NCBI GenBank assembly: GCA_033182465.1
Contig: CP137330.1
Location: forward strand, 1,240,001-1,304,000
Direction: 5' to 3'
Source: Sanghuangporus weigelae
Taxonomy: Eukaryota; Basidiomycota; Agaricomycetes; Hymenochaetales; Hymenochaetaceae
Length of the DNA: 64,000 nt
In this document: positions 34,544 through 49,902 of the stretch, piece after piece
Layout of the letters: every line of letters begins with the position of its first letter
Numbering within the stretch: the stretch's first letter is position 1
Made by a program: the position numbers and the translations under genes
Notes under the pieces: model-generated
The model's database searches: none
Seen by the model: the letters and a program-made list of their open reading frames with translations, nothing else
What the model was told of the DNA's origin: nothing

Positions 34544-35805
34544 ATGTCCATCTTGCCCACGAGTGCACCCCCTACGCCGAATGGCATTAACGGCCATGGT
34601 TCTCCCACCTTTGCTGCTGCACAATCGACAGCGAATGGTATGAGGAGATCTTTTTCGACGAGACTGCCTTTAATTTTCAGGAGGTTGCATCGATTTCACC
34701 AGATGGTATGTTGCTGATTGGGAACAGGTTATGGTACTGTGCAATCTAAGTAGTTCCTTGCGCAGGACTTTGAGCTGGCAGCTTGGCAGTTAACATATCT
34801 ATGCCTCGCACCGAAGAGAGTGTAAGCGTTAGGAATAATCTTGAAGTACCTTTCTTAGCTATAGTGATCGTGTTTCTTCACAGATACCGGAACGTGTATT
34901 TTCATAAACGTAAGTAATCTCTTCCCTGCCATTTATCCTGAAGTCGGAATGTTGAGAGAAACACGAACTTTATAGAAACCAAAAACACCTGGGCAAGGGA
35001 TGACCCAGCGATATTGGTGCTGATTGGAGCTTGCTTGATAGGTGCGATTCTCCTCGTTTGTCAATTTGAAGTCTATAGCTTATGTCGGAATGCTTCAGTG
35101 TCTGCTATTGCATGGTCGATAGTATGGTACTACTCACCATGGGAAGCTATCCGATTAGCTTTCTACATGATATTTAGAGATTTTTTGCTCGTCGGATTCG
35201 TTATTGCAACCATCATATGGTTCGTCCATCTCGTGCATACCCATCTTCTTCATACAACTAACAAACGAAACTTCTCTTTCATGAATGGCATGGATCCAGG
35301 TTCATCTCAAATACATTTCTCCTTTCACCTCCTTCGCACGCCAACCCATCAGACACAGCCGTCGAATGGGCATACGTCTTCGATGTCCACACGAATGCCT
35401 TCTTCCCGTTTTATCTCACTTTATACCTCGCCCAGCTCTTCTTAGTACCGATAGTCCTTAAGGATAATTGGGTGTGCTTGTGGGTGGGGAACACTCTTTA
35501 TTTAGCTGGGTGATTCTTTTATTTTCCTCGGGAGAGTGTGCTATGATGTTAACGTGCTCTTGTACGCCAGCTTCGCTCAGTATATGTATGGCGTGTACTT
35601 GGGACTCAATGGTGAGATTACAAGCATTTCTTTGATACCTTTCATACTGATTCGTGTCTCATTTCTCCTGCTGACGGTAGCCTTGCCGTTTCTCGTTCGA
35701 ACTGAATTGCTGTTATCGCCTTTGCTCCCGTTGTTTGTGGGGTATATAGTCTCATTATTGGGATTTAATATCGCAAAGCATGTATTACCAGTATACTTTG
35801 GCTAA
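34544..35805 (+). CDS. GMH1: UNC-50 family membrane protein (GMH1-like)
   Basis: ATG at 34544 gives MSILPTSAPPTPNGINGHGS. The conserved entry block FRRLHRFHQM then DFELAAWQLTYLCLAPKRVY, RNVYFHKQTKNTWARDDPAI is typical of UNC-50. Multiple helices follow (VLIGACLIGAILLV, LLVGFVIATIIWFISNTFLL). The signature EWAYVFDVHTNAFFPFYLTL and LFLVPIVLKDNWVCLWVGNT comes next, and the protein ends GYIVSLLGFNIAKHVLPVYF. The apparent first intron near 34638 is not needed, because the frame reads through FSTRLPLIFRR, as expected for the family. UNC-50/Gmh1 is an integral Golgi protein linked to the Arf-GEF Gea1/2 in yeast and to receptor trafficking in animals. One intron (about 35220-35300) uses a weak GTTCGT donor. 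Confidence 0.92.
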
Positions 35806-36042
35806 TCTTTCAATAAATATGTTGTCTTTTACGTATGCGCACGCGCAGTTCAGTATGTTGTGGAGATACGTCGATCGCTTGATTTAAACCCCGCTGATTA
35901 GCAATAGCAAGCAAGGGCCAGAGAAGGTCACCGCTTAACCCTCCACTTACCGCGTATCCGTCCTCGCATTTTCTCACTTCTTTCTCTTTCTTCAACGACA
36001 ACAACGACGGCGACGACGACAAAGAGAGTAAAATAACAACAA

Positions 36043-38708
<2,666 letters not shown>

Positions 38709-39807
38709 GATACCTTGGCTTGCATATCAGTCAAAGAGTAGTTGGGTTTCGAAGCTGGGTATGGTGAGATGAGGTGCTTGTGCAGACGAGATGGTACGTC
38801 CGGACTATGGACAGTACACACACGATCATCTTGCTATTTGTTCTTCTTTCGTCTCATAGCTGGCTCATCTTTCTTTCTTCTCCTCTCTTTCATTCTCTTC
38901 TTTCCTCTTTCGCTTGCGGATCGATTATAGCTGTGTCGAATACCTCCCTGTATTTAATGAGATCGGTAAAAGTTTTCGTGGGATGATGAGGAAAGAAACT
39001 TCGTGGGAAAGTTTTGCAGATGTAGGGCTGGATGGTGGTCCCCTTTATGGTTGAACTTCGACCATGACCACCTAAGCAGGCTCAAGATAGATCCAGACCA
39101 TTGCACCAATGAATACACCGAGGCACTCAATGATTGAATGTCTGCCTACACAACTTCTGCGGAAACAGAGTGAAATCTCATCTGACCAAACGAGGGTGAA
39201 CAGCATGATAAAGTTCCGCTCACGAACTTTCTCTGCTTTGCTATTCTGGTCTATCCTGGCCAACTCTTTTTTTATTCTGACCGCTTCTTTGGCTCCTCTA
39301 TCTCTTTATACCGGTTGAGAAGTCAAAGCAGCAAGAAAAGGGGAACGGAGGCGCTGCGGCTCTGAGGTTCTCCAACTTCTCTAGGTTCTCTGATTCTCTG
39401 CTTTCTCCGCCGCTGCTTCTGCACAAAGTTCTCTGGCTCCGTCGAGTCCTGTTCTGGGCAACCTTGTGATCATCTGCCGTATTACAGGTACCGACAGTGC
39501 TTCGAATATTCCTGGCTATCCATGGATTGGATGTTTCTACCTACCAATAGCAGCCGCTCGGCTTCGGCATCCCTATTTCAGTGATACACACAGAATGAGC
39601 CTAGTAGATATGGTATGGATCGTCAATTTGAGATGTTTATAGAGCGTTAGTGACCCTTTATCAATTCGTTCTCCACGAGGTTTATATAGTTGTGCTGAAA
39701 GGCAGGTCCTCCTTCTCCCTTCTTCTCCCTCTTACCAGCGTCAATATCTCTCAGCCTCCTTTAGGCTCCTTCTCAACCTCTCATTTCAGCGCCTGAATAT
39801 CCCAGAC
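38709..39807. other. Intergenic region, 1.1 kb
   Basis: Holds the calcineurin 3' UTR and the upstream region and leader of the MFS transporter. A C/T-rich tract (about 39695-39790) precedes the transporter ATG, as in other leaders here. A run of near-repeats of ctctgaggttctcc/tctaggttctctgattctctg lies at 39358-39410. No gene is seen. Confidence 0.45.
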
Positions 39808-42163
39808 ATGTCTCCATCACATTCGGCAACTCCGCCTCCTTCCCTTGACGAGAAGGGAAAGGACAACGAAATCGTTTTGATCGAGGAGACTGTCGTTGTT
39901 CCTAGCTCCATCTCCGCGGACGCATACTCGGAACAAGACGCTGAATTCGGTGGACCTGAAGAGAGGATGAGCTTGGAGCGAAAACTCGTTAGGAAGCTTG
40001 ACTGGAGGATGTCCATCTTGATCATCATCTATATTTTGAACTACGTGAGTATCCTCCCCGACTCTTGTCGAGAAAGAACTAGAAGAATTGATACGCTAAC
40101 GTCTGCTGACTCGCATTGCAAGATCGATAGGAACAATGCTGCGTATGTTGCAGTGTCTCTTGACGTCTCTAAATATTCGCGCTGATTTATATTGTCCAGT
40201 GCTGCTCGTCTCAAAGGATTCGAAAGTGACTTACACCTCAAAGTGCGCAGGAACTTCACAACTAAGAACGTGAATAATAATAACACGGTCTAACGATTTA
40301 CCAGGGCCAAGAATACAACACAGTTCTATCTATAATGTATGCCGGATACATTCTCATGCAGGTGCCCTCGTGAGTATCCTCGTTATTGAACTCTCTCCAT
40401 TGCTGGGTGGTATTCGGATGTTGATGAATTAACTGTATTTTGATAGGAATATGTTCCTCAATTTCATTGGTCGGCCGTCGATCTACCTACCCGTTTGTAT
40501 GACCATCTGGGGTATTATTTCAATTTGTACCGGTGAGCAGCGGTATCCTACACGAAAAGCGTGCAAGCCATTTGACACTGAAGGACAGGCATTTCCAAGA
40601 AGTGAGATACAATGAACAATCCTTATGAATCTCCATTCAAATCAGGTTTATTCATGGACCCAAGCTTCGTTGGAGCCATGCTCGCACGGTCCTTTCTAGG
40701 AGTAACAGAAGCAGCCTTCTTCCCCGGAGCGCTGTTCCTTCTGTCAAAATGGTATACACGCAAAGAGCTTGGTACCTCTGCGTATTTCTTGACCGAAGCG
40801 ATGTCTGATATATGTTTTGCTGAATATATGCAAGGTCTTCGTATGTCTGTGTTGGTTTCTTCAAACCTTGTGAGCAACGCCATAGGTTCGCTCATGGCAT
40901 CTGGTATTTTGGATGGCATGGAAGGAAAATTGGGTCAGTCTGCTTGGAGGTTAGTCGCTTCTCCTTGCTTTTCTGGACCGGGTGCCATCTAACCTGGTAT
41001 TTGATTGGATGTTTTTCGTCGCGCCGTACTTACTCCCAGATGGCTTTTCTTCATCGAAGGAAGCATAACCATCGTCGTGGCTATCGTAACAATCTTCATC
41101 CTTCCGGACTTCCCAAGTAACACACGTTGGCTGACTCCACTCGAACGGAGCCTTGCATTGCGCAGAATGGCAGAAGATGATGGAATTAACGTCGAGGACC
41201 GGGAAGGAGTTCAAGTTGGACACCCACATAATCCGAATGCTCAGCAGCCAACATCGTCCTCTACACTTTCAACCCCAGATCTCAAGAAAACAAGCCATCT
41301 CAAGCAGCAGAACAAAGGACTCATGCTCGCAATGGCAGATTGGCGAGTCTGGTGGATCGGCACAGCGCTTGTAGCAGAAGTCGGGGCACTTTCGTTCAAC
41401 CAGTTCTTCCCTACGTTGGTCGCTACGCTTGGATTTAGTAGGACTGTGACGCTCGTCCTCGTTGCACCACCTTGGTTTCTGGCTGCGACTAGTGCGTTCT
41501 TCAATGCAAGGTCTGTCCCAGCGTGATACAATAGATGCCGATTGTGAAAAGGAGACGAATGATATTTTCGACAGGCACTCGGATATGCAAGGCGAGCGGT
41601 TCTTCCACATCGTTAGACCTCTCGTATTCGGCATCGTTGGGTTTGTAATCGGGATGTCGACTATGAACATCGTCGCAAGGTACATCTCGATGTACGTCCC
41701 CTTTCAACACTCCGCTTCCCTTTCCCCCCATGAATCGAGCTAATGCGTATACATAGGTGTATGATATGCCTATCATACTGCGGGTACATGATCATGTTCT
41801 CCTGGCTCTCGAATAATGTACCACGTCCTCCGGCCAAACGCGCTGTTTCCCTTGCGTTTGTCAACGGATTCTCGCAGCTAGGGAATCTTGCAGGATCGTC
41901 AGTCTTCATTTGCATCCCTCAAGGGAACACGTATGCTTACTCATATGATGAACGTTCCAATGTACAAACACAATAGGTACTGCTTCCCGACGAACTGGGG
42001 TCCAACTTACAGGAAGTCATACGGGATCTGCATTGCGCTGCAGGGACTAACGATCATCATGTGTTGTGTTTTCCGGAGATATCTGAAGAAACAGAATGAA
42101 TTATTAGAGAGAAATGAACGGGAAAGAGGAGAGAAGGTGAAAGGATTCAGGTACATACTTTGA
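39808..42163 (+). CDS. MFS anion:cation symporter (allantoate/nicotinate permease type)
   Basis: ATG at 39808 (MSPSHSATPPPSLDEKGKDN), about twelve exons. N-terminal cytoplasmic tail ends in LVRKLDWRMSILIIIYILNY then IDRNNAAAARLKGFE, the signature of DAL5/TNA1-type transporters. Further blocks are EYNTVLSIMYAGYILMQVPS, MFLNFIGRPSIYLPVCMTIW, RSFLGVTEAAFFPGALFLLS followed by KWYTRKELG, FFIEGSITIVVAIVTIFILP with DFPSNTRWLTPLE, and in the second half FGIVGFVIGMSTMNIVARYI. It ends KGFRYIL, a usual family terminus. These 12-helix plasma-membrane carriers import allantoate, ureidosuccinate, nicotinate, pantothenate or dipeptides with protons. The exact substrate is not evident. Confidence 0.9.
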
Positions 42164-43515
42164 CTTGAGGGGGAAGGAAAGGTCATGTGTGATTACTCCT
42201 ATGCAATTATGAGCATCATCTGGCTCGCGGGAGGCGACGAGAAGAACGCCAAAATATCGATTTCATCGATCTGTAAGGTATTTCAATAATTTTGGTCAGT
42301 AGTCAAGTTCGGCAAGAATTATCTTAGAAAGAGAAGAGAGAAAGACCTCAGGGTATATTAAGACTTGTCCTTCATTCAGATATCGGACATATGCTTGTAT
42401 ATTTTAAGCATCACAGGTCGTTGAGTTGGCAAGGAATGTTAATATGGCTCACCTATGGCGCTGCACTTCCAAAGAAGCTCTATAATTTCTCGATGGTACT
42501 TTTCCTCGGTCAAGAACATTAAAATGGAACACTGAGTTTTTGCAGAGGAACGGAATGCCCTCAGACGTTAAGTTTGGTAGTACACCGCTTCCGTAGCTAC
42601 TCACTGATGACCCAAACTGCCGACCAGTCATTCTCGTATCATTTTGTCATCCACAAAATCAAACATCAGGTTCCGAACCGGAAGATAATCGAGAATTGAG
42701 AGAAAGGGGAGAAGGTCAGCGCTAGTCGTGATACTTGATTAAAGAACAGTTGGGAAAGCCGGTCGAAGAGAAAAGAGCTGCGTCGATTCCATTTCAGGCG
42801 GAGCTTCAACATGACGTGTTCTCAAAATTCTCGATCGGCGCTTTTTCTCCTTCAACCTCCATCTCTCGCTCATCTACGGTATACCATTCTGCTGGTTTAG
42901 GTGAGTCACCAAGACAGTTTGCTCTTTCATGATGAGCATTTTATTCAGTTCTGCTTCCGAACGAGGGCCATGAGCTCCTTGTGGAAACCTAAATACCAAA
43001 ATCTCAAATCTGATCTCTTCTTTCATGTTTTTTCTTGCTTTTACCTTCTCGATGAACCCGCTTTGCTGACAATCACCACATTTCAGGTCTGGAATGTAAT
43101 CTACTTTGCCTCGTGAACAAGAATTTAGTTCTTAGGTTTAGAAGCAGTGAGCAGCCAAGTTCTTTTTTCAATCGTGTTCCGTGTTTCGTCAGGAGGAAAC
43201 CAAAGTTCATCCATTCTTTGATTGTCTCATCCACGCGCGACATCTCGCTATTTTCACTCATATGAGCGTCTGTGTTTGTATGGGTCGTTGTGCTGGCGCT
43301 CGTCTTGAGCACCTGTGCCGGAGACGGCGACGACGTCGCGAGGACGAAGATATGAAAACATCGGCTTTTCTGATCTCTTTTCGTCTTCAACTTGTCCATC
43401 ATTGTTTGATCCTCATACTGACTTCTCTTCAACTGCTTTTTGTTAGAAAATTCATGTACTGTATATGGTGTCGTGATACACTTATAGATTGTTTTGCTCG
43501 TGACGAGCCGCAAAT
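42164..43515. other. Intergenic region between convergent genes, 1.35 kb
   Basis: Contains the 3' UTRs of the MFS transporter and of HPM1. Overlapping frames on both strands up to 150 codons (43073-43645) are partly antisense to HPM1 and have no domain. I do not call a gene. A short exon-like stretch at 42735-42900 (KPVEEKRAASIPFQAELQHD) is followed by a plausible gtgagt donor at 42901, but no partner exon was found. Confidence 0.4.
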
Positions 43516-45112
43516 TCACGTCCACTCAACACTCACGACCCGGCGCCCGACGCCTGTTTTGCGTTCAAGTATGGTGGACATCTCCCCACCAGCTTCTCTA
43601 ACAGCACGCTCAAACTCTATCACACCCCCGCCCACACCGAAGTAAAGGACCTTCGCTGCGACAAGGCACAAAAGTCCTCTCCCTCTTCGTCTTCCTGTCT
43701 CCTCAATCGAGAGCTCTTGCGTCCTTGCAGCAATATCATCCTCATTTCCAGATGTTGATGACGCACAGCGCTTGAGCAAAGTGATGAGAGACGGTAGGCT
43801 GGAAGTTTGGTAGATCGTTTCGGACGTCAGCGTGATGTCGAACGGGAAGGTGCAAACATTGCTATTATAGTCGGCGAGGGATCGCCAGGACCCTGCGATG
43901 AAGCGGATCGTGATACGATGCTCTTCCAGCGAAGTACGGAAAGCGGTTAAGAGCTCAGGTGTGATTTGTAGGTCTCCCGGTTGGTCGAAAGCTGCAGCTG
44001 TAGCCTCCTCTCCTTCATCTAGAGGTGCATGCTGGGTGCGGTATGTCTCTGCGAGCGGCGAAGCATCTACAGAGGACAGAATACAAGGATATCAGAGGTG
44101 CTACGAAGTAGGAGAAAGAAAGGAAATACATACACCAGGTCAGAAGAACATTAGGAAACGTGACGAGTCGCAAAACGAGGCCATTGTAATCCTGCAAAAC
44201 TATCTCCGTCCAACCAGCGTTAGTACCCGATTTGGAACTAGTATTTTGAGGATGCGAGAAGAGTACGTGTAGCAGGTAGAGACTTGGTATAGCCGTACCA
44301 CATCCAATCTTTAAAGACGAGCACAAGAAAGTCGGCCGGTCATTCAGCATATACGCAAATCTGAATATGAGAACCAGAAGTGTGTACCTCGATGACCCGC
44401 TTCCCTCTAAGCCATCCCACGCTTCCCTCGACTTTTTCCTCTAAGTCGAGTCCGGAGAGATAGCCTACTAGATCAAGACTGCACTCCCAGGTCTTGAGTC
44501 CTCCTTCGTACACTCCCGGGACGAGATCAGAAGGGTTATCGATGAGCCTGAGTACATCGTCGGTGTCGTCTGTTCGAGTAGCTTCAGACGTCGACTCGCT
44601 GGTGCTAATGTTGGCGTCGGTTGCGGTTTCTGATATAAGTTGGTATCGTGCGTCGAAGAGGTCCCTCCGTAGGAACGTTACGCTAAGCTCCTTTCTCGAC
44701 TTCTTACTTTCTAGTTTCCTGGAACCAGGTATAGACGAATCCGATGTCTCTATGGCCTCCTCCGAGGACGAAGGCGGGATGACAAGCGGAGAGTAGGAGA
44801 ACACTGGAGGGAGTGCTTGCACCTTTCTTCCGTCGCCATCAGTAAATTTACCTATGAGTTACAAAGCATAATGAGAAATGTCAGGGAAGGACTCACGAGC
44901 TCGTCTATCGATAGTTCCCGAGCTCGCGCTTGCGATATTGAAGTATCCTGCGAACGATCTTCCAAGTCATGCGCACTGTTGCCCTGTTCATGGCAGCTTG
45001 AAGCCATAGACTCTGCTGTCATTTCTGCATCGCCAACCATGACTTTATCCATAACCCTATTCCGACTCTCGTCATCCTCGATGTCGAGATCGGAGAACTT
45101 GAACTTGAACAT
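43516..45112 (-). CDS. HPM1: Protein-histidine N-methyltransferase (HPM1/METTL18)
   Basis: ATG at 45112-45110 starts MFKFKFSDLDIEDDES. The family-specific N-terminal block reads VPGVYEGGLKTWECSLDLVG then YLSG and RGKRVIE. After an intron comes the SAM-binding motif IGCGTAIPSLYLLHVL and the catalytic-region motif TEIVLQDYNGLVLRLVTFPN VLLTW. The C-terminal third reads ITIRFIAGSWRSL, then AAKVLYFGVGGGVIEFERAV and VVSVEWT. Hpm1/METTL18 methylates a histidine of ribosomal protein uL3 (Rpl3) and tunes ribosome assembly and translation fidelity. Length and motif order fit the family. The border of intron 1 (about 44855-44900) is uncertain, because the strongest donor (gtgagtcc) does not keep phase while a weaker one two codons later does. 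Confidence 0.9.
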
Positions 45113-45367
45113 TTCGCTCCTGAGTGGTGTTGCACAGTCAAGTCAAGCTTGACGAGCGTTCAGCAGGAAGGAATAATTTTCTGGTCAACTAGCAGAATCG
45201 ACGATCAGAACGACGATCGTTAGACCCCAAACGTAGAACGTTATCATCAAGGATAGGTTTTGATTTATGCCACCATTGATACATGGGAACTTCATCATGA
45301 TCTCCAGGATGAAACTCCTCTGCCAAGGAATCTTCCTGGTGCGGATTTTATATAAGTCAAAGAAATC
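45113..45367. promoter_or_regulatory. Divergent promoter of HPM1 and a DUF6533 gene
   Basis: Only 255 bases separate the HPM1 start on the minus strand from the plus-strand start at 45368. The last 25 bases include a ttttatataag TATA-like run at about 45344. Both genes must share this space for initiation. Confidence 0.45.
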
Positions 45368-47213
45368 ATGACTGATGTCTGTTCATCACAGAACCTTTCC
45401 GCATACCTACGCTACGACACTGCGACTCTCATCAAGAGAATAATGTTTTTCTTACGGTCTAACATCCAAGACGTACCTCCAGCCCAACTGTACACATTCG
45501 CATTCCAGAACGTCAAGTGCCAAATTTTCACAATAGCTTTCTCATCTGTTTTGTTTTACGATGCAATCATCAAGACAGAACGAGAGGTACGACAACTCTT
45601 CTTTGAGTGACACATTCTAATGATATATCGATAGATCAAGTACTTCTGGGTAAGCTTGACTGGATGTTTCTACTTATATGCTCCTGATCATTCTCGTATG
45701 TTCTCGTACAGAAACGACCTCTGCGCTTTGTCAATTGCATTTACTTCGCAGTGAGCATCTCGGCTTTTCCCTCTGATACATGACATAGTGATGCTGGAGC
45801 CGTGAAGAATCGATATGCCGGGATACTCGGAGCAGCTTCGGCTATTTCCTGTACGTCTTCAACTCGTAATGCTCCTTGGTATTACGATCCTCAGGCTCTT
45901 TTATCTGAATCCTATTTGCACCTCAAGATAACTGGAAGTCTCATACTCTAGCATCGTAAGTAATTGTTGATCCAATCATTTGTATAATGCGATTCATCGA
46001 AATGCTTATATTTTGTGACAGATGTAAGCAGGATATACCTATAACCATACGATAAGTGACTGACTATGACATTAACATTCGCTCGGTGCTTAGGCCAGTT
46101 CAGTTATTGGGTGAACAATCTATGCCGTTCGTACTCTAAGTCCACTCATGATTTGTGTCACTTCTTAATCTCCGTGTGAGTAGAATGCATTACGTTTGCT
46201 TTTATTGATTGTAAGAACACCGCATTCATCTTATCCTGCCAGTAAATGTTTTTGAATGATCCTTCACACATGACAGATATCCTTTTGCTGGGAGTTCTGG
46301 CTCTGTACCATGAACGTGCGTACATCTTTGATATACTTTTGTCTTTATCCCCTCCATTTTGGCTCAACTAACTCACATTCTGCTTACATCAGACAGGCGA
46401 CTTTCTCTGTATCTCAGAATACTATTCTTCGTTCAGGCTGGTGTTCGCCTTGCTATCTCGATCCTTCGAGCCACATACGATGATGGTTCGCGATTCCTGA
46501 GACTTCATTACTAAACTCTCATTGATGAATGATCTTTAATTTGAAAACGAATTGGAACAGTTGCGCCCGCCCGGATAGGATATGGATACATCATCTATGC
46601 GCAACAAAACATCCTGAAGAAACCTTGGACGACAACGTCATGGTAAAAATGTGTATAGCATCCTGAGAAAGAGTTTGCTAACTCTATGGTTGTTGTTTAG
46701 GTGTCTACTTTTGATATATGGTGTAATACTTACGATCCTCGCTCTATACAAAGCTATAAATGCCTGGAATCTATTCGAGGGTGTCAATGGACTTGTCAGA
46801 ATCTTGACTGAAGATCAAATAATCCATTTCTCTCTGTCAGTCTCACTATATTTATTTCCCGTTCATGTCTCCTTTTATCGTCATATCTATCGTTTACAAT
46901 AAACGCTGACCACGCAACCGCAAAACTTCCATTTCATTCCAGAGTGGTGATTTTCAGTGCTCTAGCGGTGATCGCCAGCGACACGACTGCGCGAACAACA
47001 ACATACTTGAACGACGTCACGTTTCCTTTTCCGAGCCTTCTGACGGTCAGTGGGTGTCATATTTTGCTTCATTTGAAGGAAGCTAGTGCGAGCGGAGTTG
47101 GATATGCGCGGGTCTTGGGGTCGGGGCTAGAAAATTTGCAGGGAATGAACCGGGAGACGAGGTACATGGATAGCGAACGGTCGGGGAGTGTATCCGCTAT
47201 TGTATTCGCGTGA
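45368..47213 (+). CDS. DUF6533 family membrane protein
   Basis: ATG at 45368 starts MTDVCSSQNLSAYLRYD. The DUF6533 signature is assembled over small exons: SSVLFYDAIIKTEREIKYFW, KRPLRFVNCIYFA, then NRYAGILGAASAIS. Further membrane exons follow, including LLTLWLLFRCLLLIYGVILT, and a C-terminal exon with RTTTYLNDVTFPFPSLLTVS and HLLHLKEASASG-like helix leading to a stop at 47213. Proteins of this kind have about seven helices, are expanded in mushroom-forming fungi, and have no established function. Some introns in the middle (46000-46650) were not resolved. The same signature recurs in the gene at the right edge of the window, so the two are paralogues. Confidence 0.72.
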
Positions 47214-47463
47214 AGCAATGACGCTGGATAGATATGGCTGTACGAAGCTAATTTCCAATCATAAGGCAGATTGATGCCTGTATAGTAGAATACAATTGCA
47301 TCGAGTCAATTGTATGTATGCGCTTATCAAGCGTCTATTGTTTATATACTCCACTTCTACTCGCCTATGTAAAGTTCGGCGCACTGTACAATAGCGAATA
47401 CTTCACGATACTTCAGAACTCTTTCCCTTTTTTGTCCTCTCGTCACTACACAGTTCACAACAT

Positions 47464-49290
<1,827 letters not shown>

Positions 49291-49902
49291 GATTGTTTAG
49301 TAGATGTATCCGATGCTGAGACGGGAGAGGACGTTGAGGCTGCTTATATGCGGTTGATGATCTCACGGTTTCTCACGTTTCCCGTTCCGGAGCCGCGCAC
49401 AGCCGGCGAACGTGCCTTGACCACCTCTGCTACCTGCGACTTGCAGTCACGACAGTCGACGTGACCCTACTGATTCATAGCACGGAACATCGAGCGAGAC
49501 TACTTTCGGATCCATTCTTCTCACTACAGCCGCTGATTTACAATTATATGTGTGAATTGCAAGGTTGACAACGTCTTCATTAGGGAAGCTTTACTCGCAA
49601 AAGCTTGAGATAATTCACACAGAATGCTATCTTAAATTCGTGATTCGACAGACACGGGCGTCCGTTGAGTATCAAGGTACGGACTTGCTACAAGGACACA
49701 TCAACAAGGACACTGTCGCAACACTCAGCAGAACCGGTATGTTAGTAAGTAACTATCACCTTACACCCGGAACTAAACTTGTCTTCGGGTTTCACGGTAA
49801 ATACCAATTTATTCGTAAAGGAGGTGATAACCTGCTATCATTAGCTCTGACAATATCTTGGCAAGATTATTTATCTATCGGAGGAAATCACAGTCATCAA
49901 TA
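49291..49902. other. Region between PGI and MUP1-like copy 1
   Basis: Contains the PGI promoter and the 3' flank of a permease. A 128-codon open frame (49565-49951) begins at TTG, overlaps the permease stop and shows no domain, so it is not called. Nothing else is seen. Confidence 0.4.

Noticed and set aside
34638-34678. An apparent intron after the first codons of the UNC50 gene (donor gtatga)
   Set aside because: No acceptor restores the frame, while reading through gives the arginine-rich block expected before the conserved UNC50 core.
43181-43645. A 154-codon plus-strand frame
   Set aside because: It is antisense to the 3' end of HPM1, whose motifs are clear on the minus strand.
49320-49460. 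A possible tRNA-like stretch in the PGI upstream region
   Set aside because: No acceptor stem pairing and no proper B-box could be found.
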